From Bradyrhizobium sp. CCH5-F6 (GTDB lineage: Bacteria > Pseudomonadota > Alphaproteobacteria > Rhizobiales > Xanthobacteraceae): a DNA stretch of 15,050 bases. The translations under genes were made by a program, and so were the position numbers. Positions within the stretch are counted from its first letter, which is position 1; every line of letters begins with the position of its first letter. Below, piece by piece: positions 5,519 through 13,287 of this stretch. Location: assembly GCF_001556045.1 (NCBI RefSeq), contig NZ_LSIC01000065.1:1-15050 (forward strand), given 5' to 3'. The notes beneath the pieces were generated by a model. It was not told where the DNA came from and did not search any database. It was given only the letters and a program-made list of their open reading frames with translations.

Positions 5519-6649
5519 ATGAAATCAACGCTATTGGTGGGCGCGCTGTTCACCATCATGACCGCAACCAGCGCCCACGCCCAGGCGATCAAGCTCGCCA
5601 ATGTCGCCGAGCTGTCCGGCGGCGGCGCCACCGTCGGCACCAACTGGAAGAACGGCATCGATCTCGCGATCGAGGAGATCAACGCCAAGGGCGGCGTGCT
5701 CGGCCGCAAGCTGGAGGTCACCCACGCCGATTCGCAGTCCAATCCCGGCGTCGCCCGCGCCCAGGTGCAGAAGGCGCTCGACGCCGAGCCCTATGTGCTG
5801 CTCGGGCCCGGCTATTCCGGCTCGGTCAAGGTCACCGCGCCGCTCGCGGCCGAAGCCGGCATCGCGCAGATCATGGGCGGCGAAGCCGCCGAACTGACGC
5901 AAGGCGGAAACAAATTCCTGTTCCGCACCTCGTTCGGCCAGCAGTCCTCGATGCCGAAGGTCGCAAAGTACATCCATGACGAGATGAAGGCGAAGACGGT
6001 GGCCGTGGTCTGGGTCAACAACGATTTCGGTCGCGGCGGACGCGACGTCGTCGTCAAGGAGCTCGACCGGCTCGGCACCAAGGTGGTCGCTGATCTCTCG
6101 ACCGAAGCCGGCCAGGCCGATTTCGCCGCCGACGTCGGCAAGATCAAGGCCGCCAATCCCGACGCTGTGTTCGTGTACCTGAACGAGGAAGAGAGCGCGC
6201 GCATCCTGAAGGAGCTGAAGCGCCAGGGCGTCACTGCGCCGCTGATGGGCGAGACCACCTTGATCGGCCAGAAGGTGATCGATCTCGCCGGCGATGCCGC
6301 CAACGGCGCACGCGGCCATGTCGGCCTCACCACGGATGCGCCGGTCGACCTGATCAAGGCGTTCCGCGAGAAGTTCTCCAAGAAGTACAATTACGTGCCC
6401 GACCACAACGGCCTGAAGGGCTATCTCGCGGTCTACATGGTGAAGGCGACCACCGAGAAGATGGGCAAGGTCGACCCGAAGAAGTTCGCCGACACGCTGC
6501 ACGGCCTCACCATCAAGGCCGCCGACGAGCCCGGCATCCTGATGGACGTCACCTTCAGCGACACCGGAGACATCGACCGCCAGAGCTTCCTGGTCGAGGT
6601 GGTCGAAGGCAAGCAGGTGGTGAAGCAGGTGCTGCCGAAGGTGAAGTGA
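5519..6649 (+). CDS. Periplasmic substrate-binding protein of the Liv (HAAT) type, probable shikimate/quinate receptor
   Basis: This 376-residue protein captures the substrate in the periplasm and delivers it to the permease pair encoded downstream. It has a classical signal peptide (MKSTLL.. to SAHA), with predicted cleavage after A21. It then shows the type I two-lobe binding-protein fold: VAELSGGGATVGTNWKNGIDLAIEEINAKGGVLGRKLEV opens lobe 1, and VAVVWVNNDFGRGGRDVVVKEL marks the lobe 2 start. The ATG at 5519 is preceded by a strong GGGAGGAG site; an open frame reaching back to 5459 overlaps the dehydrogenase stop and is not used. It follows the dehydrogenase by 56 bases, while the permease gene is 184 bases on, across an inverted repeat. 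The ligand is inferred from the catabolic genes on both sides; a branched-chain amino acid cannot be excluded. Confidence 0.88.
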   Translation: MKSTLLVGALFTIMTATSAHAQAIKLANVAELSGGGATVGTNWKNGIDLAIEEINAKGGVLGRKLEVTHADSQSNPGVARAQVQKALDAEPYVLLGPGYSGSVKVTAPLAAEAGIAQIMGGEAAELTQGGNKFLFRTSFGQQSSMPKVAKYIHDEMKAKTVAVVWVNNDFGRGGRDVVVKELDRLGTKVVADLSTEAGQADFAADVGKIKAANPDAVFVYLNEEESARILKELKRQGVTAPLMGETTLIGQKVIDLAGDAANGARGHVGLTTDAPVDLIKAFREKFSKKYNYVPDHNGLKGYLAVYMVKATTEKMGKVDPKKFADTLHGLTIKAADEPGILMDVTFSDTGDIDRQSFLVEVVEGKQVVKQVLPKVK

Positions 6650-6670
6650 GATAGAGCGGAGCGAGCGCCT

Positions 6671-6802
6671 CGTCCTTCGAGACGACCGCTTTCAGCGGTC
6701 TCCTCAGGATGAGGCTCAACCTGCTGCGGAGCGTTTGGTCCTGCAGCCGCGAACTCCGCCCTCATCCTGAGGGCCCGCCAAAGGCGGGCGTCTCGAAGGA
6801 TG
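6671..6802. repeat. Imperfect long inverted repeat between binding-protein and permease genes
   Basis: Arms of 44 and 43 bases (6671-6714 and 6760-6802) pair with several mismatches. Well-paired blocks are TCCTTCGAGACG against CGTCTCGAAGGA and CCTCAGGATGAGG against CCTCATCCTGAGG. The spacer is 45 bases. From memory this is a frequent intergenic repeat in Bradyrhizobium. It falls inside the transcribed catabolic cluster, so the RNA could fold into a long stem after the binding-protein gene. By analogy with REP elements in other importer operons, that could favour higher binding-protein output; this is inference. Confidence 0.75.
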
Positions 6803-6833
6803 CGTCACGAGAATGCTGTCGCAAGAGGGGAAA

Positions 6834-7709
6834 ATGTCCAATCTGTTCGATCTTCTGGTCGCGGGACTTGCCACCGGCGCGATCTATGCGCTGGTCGCGG
6901 TCGGCTTCACGCTGCTGTGGCAGACATCACAGACGATCAATTTCGCCCAGGGCGAGTTCGTGATGCTGCCGGCCTTCCTGATGCTGGCGGCCATGCATGT
7001 GGGCGCGCCGTTCTGGCTCGCCATCGTCCTCGGCATCGTGCTCTCCATGATCCTGCTCGGCCTCGCCTTCAAGCTGCTGCTGGTGGATCCGATGATGCGC
7101 CATGGCGTGCTGCCGCTCGCAATTGCGACGATGGCGCTCGCGATCGGCATCAAGGAATCGGTGAAGCAATTCTTCAGCGCCGAAGCCCAGCCCTTTCCAT
7201 CCATCTTGCCGACCGGCGACGTCTCCATTCTCGGCCATGCGGTGGCGCTGCAAAGCATCGGCGTGCTCGTCGTCGCCATCCTCGCGGTGGCTGGTCTGAC
7301 CACGCTCTTGAACCGCACCTCGCTCGGCCACCAGATGCAGGCCGCTGCGCAGAACCCGACGGTGGCGCGCATCATCGGCGTTCCGGTCGAGCGCATGATC
7401 CTGCTGACCTTCCTGATCAACGCTTTCCTTGTGGCGCTGGCCTCGCTGCTGATCACGCCGATCTACCTCGCAAAATTCTCGTCGGGCGAGGTGCTCGGCC
7501 AGGCCGCCTTCATCGCCGCGATCGTCGGCGGCTTCAACCAGGTGCGCGGCGCGATCGCCGGCGGTCTCTTGATCGGCGTGCTCGACAATCTCGCGGCCGC
7601 CTATGTCTCGACGCAATACCGCGCCGCCGTGCCGATGATCTTCCTGATCGCCGTCATCCTGTTCCGGCCGCAGGGCTTGCTCGGCCGCGCCGAGGAGCGC
7701 ACGGTATGA
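6834..7709 (+). CDS. LivH-family ABC transporter permease of the hydroaromatic cluster
   Basis: This 291-residue inner-membrane protein is one of the two permeases of the importer. It has about eight hydrophobic segments and the family blocks: LVAVGFTLLWQTSQTINFAQGEFVM near the N-terminus, a cytoplasmic coupling loop (QMQAAAQNPTVARIIGVPVERM), IVGGFNQVRGAIAGGLLIGVLDN, and a terminal FRPQGLLGR. The ATG at 6834 is preferred because AGAGGGG lies a few bases upstream; the in-frame ATG at 6813 precedes that site. Its TGA overlaps the next ATG by four bases. It is clearly divergent from the livH at 48-965, so the two transport units are separate systems, not a recent duplication. Substrate is inferred from neighbours. 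Confidence 0.9.
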   Translation: MSNLFDLLVAGLATGAIYALVAVGFTLLWQTSQTINFAQGEFVMLPAFLMLAAMHVGAPFWLAIVLGIVLSMILLGLAFKLLLVDPMMRHGVLPLAIATMALAIGIKESVKQFFSAEAQPFPSILPTGDVSILGHAVALQSIGVLVVAILAVAGLTTLLNRTSLGHQMQAAAQNPTVARIIGVPVERMILLTFLINAFLVALASLLITPIYLAKFSSGEVLGQAAFIAAIVGGFNQVRGAIAGGLLIGVLDNLAAAYVSTQYRAAVPMIFLIAVILFRPQGLLGRAEERTV

Positions 7710-8704
7710 CCGGTTTCAGCAAACCCCTGAAGATCGCGCTCGGCCTCATCGTCGTCGCCGCGCTGATCATCGTCCCCATGAACTTCAACCGCTATGGACT
7801 GTTCATCCTCAGCCAGTGGGCGGTGATGAGCATCGCCGCGATGGGTCTGAACCTCACCCTCGGCTATGCCGGCCAGGTCTCGCTGGCGCAGGGCGCCTTC
7901 GTCGGCATCGGCGCCTACGCGGCGGCGATCATGACCACCCATGGCTGGCCGTTGCCTGCGGCGATTCTGGTCGCGATCGTCCTGAGCTTCGCGGTCGGCT
8001 GGGTGCTGGGTTATCCGGCGCTGCGCGTGCAGCACCACTACCTCGCCTTCGTCACGCTCGCATTCTCCACCCTCGCCTTCCTGGTGTTCCGCAACGAGAG
8101 CTGGCTCACGGGCGGCATCTACGGCATTTCCAACATTCCGCGGCCGCACGTCCTCGGGTTCGCGACCAACAAGCCGCTGCCCTTCTACTATGTCTGCCTG
8201 GGCTCGCTCGCGATCGTGTCGCTCGCGGTGTGGTGGCTGATCCGCTCGCCCTGGGGCCGCGCCTTCATGGCGCTGCGCGAAAATCCGCTGCGCGCGCAGT
8301 CGCTCGGTGTCGACACCCGCCGCTACACGCTGATGGCGTTCGCGATCGGCTCGGCGCTCGGCGGCGTCGCCGGTGCACTCTACGCGCCGCTGACGCAATA
8401 TATCGACCCCGTGCCCTTCAACCTCTCGCTCTCTCTCGATCTGTTGATGATGGTGATCGTCGGCGGCGCCGGCTTCTTTTTCGGTCCGTTCCTCGGCGCG
8501 ATGATCGCGGTGCTGCTGCCGGAATGGCTGCGCTTCACCGAAGGCTATTACCTGATGCTCTACGCGGTCGCCGTGATGCTGCTCCTGATCTGGTCGCCGA
8601 CCGGCATTCTGGGAATCCTCGACCGCTATCTCGCCGAACGCCGCACCAAGGCGGCCTCCGCGCTGCGCGCCGTCGCGAAATCCCGCCTGGAGACGGCACA
8701 ATGA
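7706..8704 (+). CDS. LivM-family ABC transporter permease of the hydroaromatic cluster
   Basis: This 332-residue protein is the second permease. It has roughly eight to ten hydrophobic segments and typical LivM sequences: LGYAGQVSLAQGAFVGIGAYAAA, the coupling-loop region SPWGRAFMALRENPLRAQSLGVDTRRYTLMAFAIGSALGGVAGALYA, and VIVGGAGFFFGPFLGA. The C-terminus ends in a short basic tail (AERRTKAASALRAVAKSRLETAQ), shorter than fused LivM-ATPase proteins; the ATPases here are separate genes. The ATG at 7706 overlaps the LivH-type TGA by ATGA and its own TGA overlaps the next ATG in the same way. A longer open frame that begins upstream at 6800 is only the same frame running through the previous gene. 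Confidence 0.9.
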   Translation: MTGFSKPLKIALGLIVVAALIIVPMNFNRYGLFILSQWAVMSIAAMGLNLTLGYAGQVSLAQGAFVGIGAYAAAIMTTHGWPLPAAILVAIVLSFAVGWVLGYPALRVQHHYLAFVTLAFSTLAFLVFRNESWLTGGIYGISNIPRPHVLGFATNKPLPFYYVCLGSLAIVSLAVWWLIRSPWGRAFMALRENPLRAQSLGVDTRRYTLMAFAIGSALGGVAGALYAPLTQYIDPVPFNLSLSLDLLMMVIVGGAGFFFGPFLGAMIAVLLPEWLRFTEGYYLMLYAVAVMLLLIWSPTGILGILDRYLAERRTKAASALRAVAKSRLETAQ

Positions 8705-9444
8705 GTGCGGTCCTCGAAGTCACGGACATCAAGAAGAACTTCGGCGGCATCAGCGCCGTCGACGGCGTCTCGTTCGAGGTGCGCGAGGGCGAGATCCTCG
8801 GCCTGATCGGACCGAACGGCTGCGGCAAGTCGACCCTGTTCAACTGCATCCTCGGCCAGCTCACGCCATCAGGCGGCGAGGTCAAGCTCGACGGCAGGCT
8901 CGTCACGGGCCTGCGCCCCGCGGAGCTCAACAAGCTCGGCGTCAGCCGCACCTTCCAGCTCCTGCAGGTGTTTCCGAAGCTCTCGGTGCGCGAGAACCTG
9001 ATCCTCGCGGGCCAGGAGCACCAGGGCAACATGGCCTCGCGCCTGGTCGGCCGCTCCGATGCCGGGCTGACGGACGCCGCCAACCAGATGATCGGCTTCT
9101 TCAAGCTCGACCACCTCGCCGACGAGCCCGCCGGCGGGCTGTCCTATGGCCAGCAAAAGCTGCTCGATGCCGCCATGGCCTTCATGGGCGGGCCGCGCCT
9201 GGTGCTGCTCGACGAGCCCGCCGGCGGCGTCAATCCGTCGATGCTGGCGGACCTCAAGGACCGTCTCGTCGCGATCAACCGCGAGAAGAACGCCACCTTC
9301 GTGGTGATCGAGCACAACATGGAATTCGTGATGTCGCTGTGCTCGCGCGTGATGGTGATGGCGGAGGGCAAGGTGCTGGCGATGGGCCGGCCGGACGAGG
9401 TGCGCAAGAACCCCGCCGTCATCGAAGCCTATCTCGGACATTAG
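8701..9444 (+). CDS. LivG-family ABC transporter ATPase of the hydroaromatic cluster
   Basis: This 247-residue cytoplasmic ATPase powers the importer with its LivF-type partner. Walker A is GPNGCGKST (37-45), the ABC signature is LSYGQQK (147-153), Walker B is LVLLDE (167-172), and the switch histidine is H205 in VIEHN. The C-terminal region (MGRPDEVRKNPAVIEAYLGH) is the usual LivG ending. All catalytic elements are intact. The ATG at 8701 overlaps the permease stop by four bases, with GGAGA 8 bases upstream. The stop is 9 bases before the next ATG, and the intervening AGGAG overlaps the TAG. Confidence 0.92.
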   Translation: MSAVLEVTDIKKNFGGISAVDGVSFEVREGEILGLIGPNGCGKSTLFNCILGQLTPSGGEVKLDGRLVTGLRPAELNKLGVSRTFQLLQVFPKLSVRENLILAGQEHQGNMASRLVGRSDAGLTDAANQMIGFFKLDHLADEPAGGLSYGQQKLLDAAMAFMGGPRLVLLDEPAGGVNPSMLADLKDRLVAINREKNATFVVIEHNMEFVMSLCSRVMVMAEGKVLAMGRPDEVRKNPAVIEAYLGH

Positions 9445-9453
9445 GAGCCGATC

Positions 9454-10191
9454 ATGAGCGACCCGATCCTCTCGGTCCACAATCTCGTCGGCGGCTACGG
9501 CAAGATGACGATCCTGAACGGCACCACATTCGCCGTTCCTCAAGCCACGATCACGACGATCATCGGCCCGAACGGCGCCGGCAAGTCCACCGTGTTCAAG
9601 GCGATCTTCGGCCTCCTGAAGCTGCGCGACGGCAAGATCAGCTTTGCAGGGCGCGACGTCACGAATCTGAGCCAGCGCGCGCTGCTCAATGCCGGCATCT
9701 GCTACGTGCCGCAGGGCCGCAACATTTTTCCCGAGCTGTCGGTTCGCCACAACATCGAGCTCGGCGGCGTTGCCGCCGACAAGGGCCTCGACCTGCCCAG
9801 GCGGATCGAGGCGGCGCTCGACCTCTTCCCCGCGCTGCGCCGCAAGTCGACGCAGCAGGCCTCCACACTGTCCGGCGGCGAACAGAAACAGCTCGAGATC
9901 GCCCGCTCGCTGCTGCTCGAGCCGAAGCTGGTGCTGATCGACGAGCCCTCGATCGGCCTGTCGCCGCTGATGGTGCAGCAGACCTTCGACATCCTCAGGA
10001 GCTTGCGCGACCGCGGCGTCACGATCCTGATGATCGAGCAGAACGCCCGCTCGGCGCTCGAGATCTCCGACATCGGCATCGTGCTCGAGCTCGGCCAGAC
10101 CCGCATGGTCGACGGCGCGAAGCGCATCTTGAACGATCCGCGGATCGGCCAGCTGTTCCTCGGCGGCGCCATGGAGGAGAGTGCGGCATGA
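9454..10191 (+). CDS. LivF-family ABC transporter ATPase of the hydroaromatic cluster
   Basis: This 245-residue protein is the second ATPase. Walker A is GPNGAGKST (38-46), the signature is LSGGEQ (139-144), and Walker B is LVLIDE (159-164). The H-loop position is MIEQN, with Gln in place of His. LivF-type subunits often carry Gln there, so the heterodimer probably has one typical and one atypical switch, with LivG supplying the histidine. The N-terminal VGGYGKMTILNGTTFAV is the usual LivF opening. The TGA at 10189-10191 overlaps the quiC ATG, which ties the transporter to the catabolic enzyme in translation as well as transcription. Confidence 0.92.
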   Translation: MSDPILSVHNLVGGYGKMTILNGTTFAVPQATITTIIGPNGAGKSTVFKAIFGLLKLRDGKISFAGRDVTNLSQRALLNAGICYVPQGRNIFPELSVRHNIELGGVAADKGLDLPRRIEAALDLFPALRRKSTQQASTLSGGEQKQLEIARSLLLEPKLVLIDEPSIGLSPLMVQQTFDILRSLRDRGVTILMIEQNARSALEISDIGIVLELGQTRMVDGAKRILNDPRIGQLFLGGAMEESAA

Positions 10192-12059
10192 ACAAGCGCT
10201 CGATCGCCACCGTCTCCCTGTCCGGCGCCCTCGACGAAAAGCTCCGCGCCATCGCAGCCGCCGGCTTCGACGCGGTCGAGATCTTCGAGAACGACCTGCT
10301 GTCGTTCGGCGCAGGCCCGCGCGACATCGCAAAGCTCTGCAAGGATCTCGATCTCGCGATCTGCGCGTTCCAGCCGTTTCGCGATTTCGAAGGCATGCCG
10401 GAGCCGCAGCGTACGCGCAACTTCGCCCGCGCCGAGCGCAAGTTCGATCTGATGCAGGAGCTCGGCACCGATCTCCTGCTGGTCTGCTCCAACGTCTCGC
10501 CCGCCTCGGTCGGCGGCATCGACCGCGCCGCCGAGGATTTTCGCGCGCTCGGCGAGCGCGCCGCCAAGCGCGGCTTGCGCGTCGGCTACGAGGCGCTGGC
10601 CTGGGGCCGCCACGTCAACGACTATCGCGATGCCTGGGAGATCGTGCGCCGCGCCGACCATCCTGCGATCGGCGTCATCCTCGACAGCTTTCACGCGCTG
10701 GCGCCCGGCTTTCCCACCCGCGCAATGGCCTCGATACCCGGCGACAAGATCTTTCTGGTGCAGCTTGCGGACGCGCCCAAGCTCGAGCTCGACATTCTCT
10801 CCTGGAGCCGGCACTTCCGCTCCTTCCCCGGCCAGGGCGACCTGCCGGTCGGCGCGTTCATGGCGGCAATCGCGGCGACCGGTTACGCCGGGCCGCTGTC
10901 GCTGGAGATCTTCAACGACCAGTTTCGCGCCGGCTCGGCCACGCAGACCGCGGTGGACGGCCTGCGCTCGCTGATCCTGCTCGAGGACCAGCTGGCGCCG
11001 GCTTGGCCGAAGCTTGCCGGCGAGCCGCTGGCGCCGCAGGCCAGGAGCCGCGGCACCGGCTTCATCGAATTCGCCGTCAACGAGACCAAGGCGGGCGAGC
11101 TCGCCCGCCTGTTTTCGCAGCTCGGTTTCCGCAAGACCGGCAAGCACCGCAGCAAGGCGGTGGAGCGCTGGTCGCAAGGCAAGGCCGAGCTCGTGATCAA
11201 TTGCGAGACCGACGGCTTTGCCCATTCGCACTACGTCACCCACGGCCCCGGTGTCTGCGCCATCGCGCTCGATGTCGACAATGCCGGCCTCGCCATGCAG
11301 CGGGCCGAGACGCTGAAGGCGCGGACCTTCTACCAGCCGGTCGGGCCGGGCGAGCTGGAAATCCCCGCGATCCACGGCGTCGGCGGCAGCCTGCTCTATT
11401 TCCTCGACCAGGCCGGCAAGAACTGGGACATCGACTTCGAGCCCGTCGCGAGCGACGCGCGCGCCGACGCCCTGCTCGCCGTCGACCACATCGCGCAGTC
11501 GATGCCCTATGACGAGATGCTGTCCTGGCTGCTGTTCTACACCGGCATCATCGACCTGACGCGGCTGCCGCAGATGGAGATCGCCGATCCCCGCGGCCTC
11601 GTGCAGAGCCAGGCGATCGTCAACGGCGACCGGAGCCTGCGCTTCGTGCTCAACGGCTCCTCCGCCAACCGCACGCTGCCGGCGCGCTTCATCTCGGAAT
11701 TTTTCGGCTCCGGCGTGCAGCACGTCGCCTTCTCATGCCGGGACATCTTTGCGACAGTCGCCGCCATGCGCTCCCGCGGCGCCGACTTCCTGGACATCCC
11801 CGACAATTACTACGACGACATCGAAGCCAAATACGACCTCGCCCCCGAGGTGATGGCGAAGCTCCGCACCAACCACATCCTCTACGACCGCGAGGGCGAC
11901 GGCGAGTTCTTCCAGGTCTACACTCACATCTTCGACGAGCGCTTTTTCTTCGAGATCGTCGAACGAAGGGATTACCAGGGATTTGGCGCGGCCAACGCCG
12001 CCATCAGGCTCGCAGCGCAGGCCCGCGAAGTGCGGCCGATGAGCATGCCACGGGTGTGA
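10188..12059 (+). CDS. quiC: 3-Dehydroshikimate dehydratase, two-domain QuiC type, forming protocatechuate
   Basis: This 623-residue cytoplasmic enzyme dehydrates 3-dehydroshikimate to protocatechuate, the entry to ring cleavage. Residues 1-270 form a sugar-phosphate-isomerase-like TIM barrel whose metal ligands are recognisable: E135 (GYEALAW), D166 (VILDSFH), Q192 (FLVQLAD) and E240 (LSLEIFND), one residue off those known for Pseudomonas QuiC1. Residues 285-600 form a second domain of the hydroxyphenylpyruvate dioxygenase (vicinal oxygen chelate) type, with a possible metal triad H433 (AVDHIAQ), H512 (VQHVAF) and E589 (FFEIVERR). Such fusions are often annotated as bifunctional epimerase/dioxygenase, but the dehydratase role is the established one; the second domain's job is unclear. 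The ATG at 10188 overlaps the LivF-type stop and has GGAGGAG 8 bases upstream. It is the last gene of the operon. Confidence 0.92.
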   Translation: MNKRSIATVSLSGALDEKLRAIAAAGFDAVEIFENDLLSFGAGPRDIAKLCKDLDLAICAFQPFRDFEGMPEPQRTRNFARAERKFDLMQELGTDLLLVCSNVSPASVGGIDRAAEDFRALGERAAKRGLRVGYEALAWGRHVNDYRDAWEIVRRADHPAIGVILDSFHALAPGFPTRAMASIPGDKIFLVQLADAPKLELDILSWSRHFRSFPGQGDLPVGAFMAAIAATGYAGPLSLEIFNDQFRAGSATQTAVDGLRSLILLEDQLAPAWPKLAGEPLAPQARSRGTGFIEFAVNETKAGELARLFSQLGFRKTGKHRSKAVERWSQGKAELVINCETDGFAHSHYVTHGPGVCAIALDVDNAGLAMQRAETLKARTFYQPVGPGELEIPAIHGVGGSLLYFLDQAGKNWDIDFEPVASDARADALLAVDHIAQSMPYDEMLSWLLFYTGIIDLTRLPQMEIADPRGLVQSQAIVNGDRSLRFVLNGSSANRTLPARFISEFFGSGVQHVAFSCRDIFATVAAMRSRGADFLDIPDNYYDDIEAKYDLAPEVMAKLRTNHILYDREGDGEFFQVYTHIFDERFFFEIVERRDYQGFGAANAAIRLAAQAREVRPMSMPRV

Positions 12060-12063
12060 CGGT

Positions 12064-12090
12064 CACCTTCTCCCACAAGGGGAGAAGGTG
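12064..12090. terminator. Hairpin between convergent genes, possible bidirectional terminator
   Basis: Eleven perfectly paired bases, CACCTTCTCCC (12064-12074) with GGGAGAAGGTG (12080-12090), enclose a 5-base loop. It sits 4 bases after the quiC stop and 24 bases before the stop of the convergent binding-protein gene. No T-run follows on either strand, so termination would not be of the classic intrinsic form; it may also be a fragment of a dispersed repeat. Confidence 0.5.
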
Positions 12091-12114
12091 CTACGTCGCG
12101 CGTGGCTGCAATTG

Positions 12115-13287
12115 TCACTTCATCTTGCACTTGTCGTGGAAGCGGTCCTGGTCGTTCTCGACGATGGTCGCGACCGTCTTCAGCGCAAGCTGGCCATCGG
12201 CGTCCTTGACCACGTCCTGGAGATAGAAGTTCTGCACCGGGATGTGGTTGTTGCCGAACTTGAAGGCGCCGCGTACCGACTTGAAGTTGGCCTTCTCCAT
12301 CTCGGCCTTCATCGCGTCCTTCTTGCTGGTGTCGCCCTTCACCGCGACAACCGCGCTGTTGATGAGCTGCGCAGCGTCATAGGATTGCGCGCCGTAATAG
12401 GTCGGGCGCAGGCCGGGATACTTCTTGCGGTAATCGGCGACGAAGCGCTTGTTCTGCTCGTTGGGCAGGTCGTTGACCCATTGCTGCGCGCCGGGCACTC
12501 CGAGCGCGTTCTCCTTCTGGAGCGGCAACGACAGCTCGTCGACGGTGAAGGCGGTGTAGAGCGGCATCGTGCTCTTCAGCCCGGCCTGGGTATATTGATT
12601 GAGGAACTGCACGCCGGCGGCGCCGGGGTAGAAGACGAAGATCGACTCGGCGCCCGAGGCGCGCGCCTTGGAGAGCTCGGCGGAGAAGTCGAGCTGGCTC
12701 GGCCAGACCGTGTATTCCTCGCCCTTGATCTCGCCCTTGAACGTGCTCTTCAGGCCTGCAAGCATGTCCTTGCCGGCGGCGTAGTTCGGTCCGATCAGGA
12801 AGACGCTCTTGACGCCCTTCTGGTTCATGTAGAGGCCCATGGCCTGCGGCGTCTGGTCGTTCTGCCAGGAGGTCGAGAACACGTAAGGCGAGCACAGTTC
12901 GCCCGCGAGCTGCGACGGACCGGCATTGGCGGAGATCAGGAACGTCTGCGAATCGACCGCGGTCTTGAGCGAGGCGAGCAGCACGTTCGACCAGATATAG
13001 CCGACGATGAAATCGACCTTGTCGGACTGCACCAGCTTCTCGGTTTTCTGCTTGCCGACGTCGGGCTTCTGTCCGTCATCCTCGTAGATCACCTCGACCG
13101 GCTTGCCGTCCATCTTGCGTCCGAGATGATCGAGCGCGAGCTCGAAGGAATTGCGCATGTCGTTGCCGATCACGGCGGTCGGGCCGCTGAAGGTCGAGAC
13201 GAAACCGATCTTGATGGTATCGCCAGCGAATGCCTGATTTGCCAGCACCAGCGCCGCTGCGCCTGCCAGCCAAAATGCCGTCCTCAT
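12115..13287 (-). CDS. Lone periplasmic substrate-binding protein of the Liv (HAAT) type
   Basis: This 390-residue protein has a signal peptide (MRTAFWLAGAAALVLANQAFA, cleavage predicted after A21) and the two-lobe fold of Liv-type binding proteins, beginning IKIGFVSTFSGPTAVIGNDMRNSFELALDHLG. It is not a close copy of the binding protein at 5519-6649. Two cysteines, C132 (GELCSPYVF) and C387 four residues from the end, could form a disulphide in the periplasm. Its general look resembles binding proteins for aromatic acids in Rhodopseudomonas and Bradyrhizobium, but I cannot confirm this. No permease or ATPase gene adjoins it, so it must use components encoded elsewhere, perhaps those at 1-965 or 6834-10191. 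The ATG at 13287 follows a strong GGAGGGG site. Confidence 0.85.
   Translation of the reverse strand: MRTAFWLAGAAALVLANQAFAGDTIKIGFVSTFSGPTAVIGNDMRNSFELALDHLGRKMDGKPVEVIYEDDGQKPDVGKQKTEKLVQSDKVDFIVGYIWSNVLLASLKTAVDSQTFLISANAGPSQLAGELCSPYVFSTSWQNDQTPQAMGLYMNQKGVKSVFLIGPNYAAGKDMLAGLKSTFKGEIKGEEYTVWPSQLDFSAELSKARASGAESIFVFYPGAAGVQFLNQYTQAGLKSTMPLYTAFTVDELSLPLQKENALGVPGAQQWVNDLPNEQNKRFVADYRKKYPGLRPTYYGAQSYDAAQLINSAVVAVKGDTSKKDAMKAEMEKANFKSVRGAFKFGNNHIPVQNFYLQDVVKDADGQLALKTVATIVENDQDRFHDKCKMK

Noticed and set aside
3495..5528. 677-codon open frame on the minus strand opposite the LysR and dehydrogenase genes
   Set aside because: Long antisense frames are common in GC-rich DNA. The plus-strand genes have clear family motifs and this frame has only Arg/Ala/Asp-rich low-complexity protein.
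9339..10187. Plus-strand extension of the quiC frame back to 9339
   Set aside because: It runs out of frame through the LivG- and LivF-type genes and is Arg/Ala-rich. The real start is the ATG at 10188 with a good ribosome site and the first TIM-barrel strand.
9702..11723. 673-codon minus-strand frame opposite livF and quiC
   Set aside because: Shadow of two well-supported genes; no recognisable domain or ribosome site.
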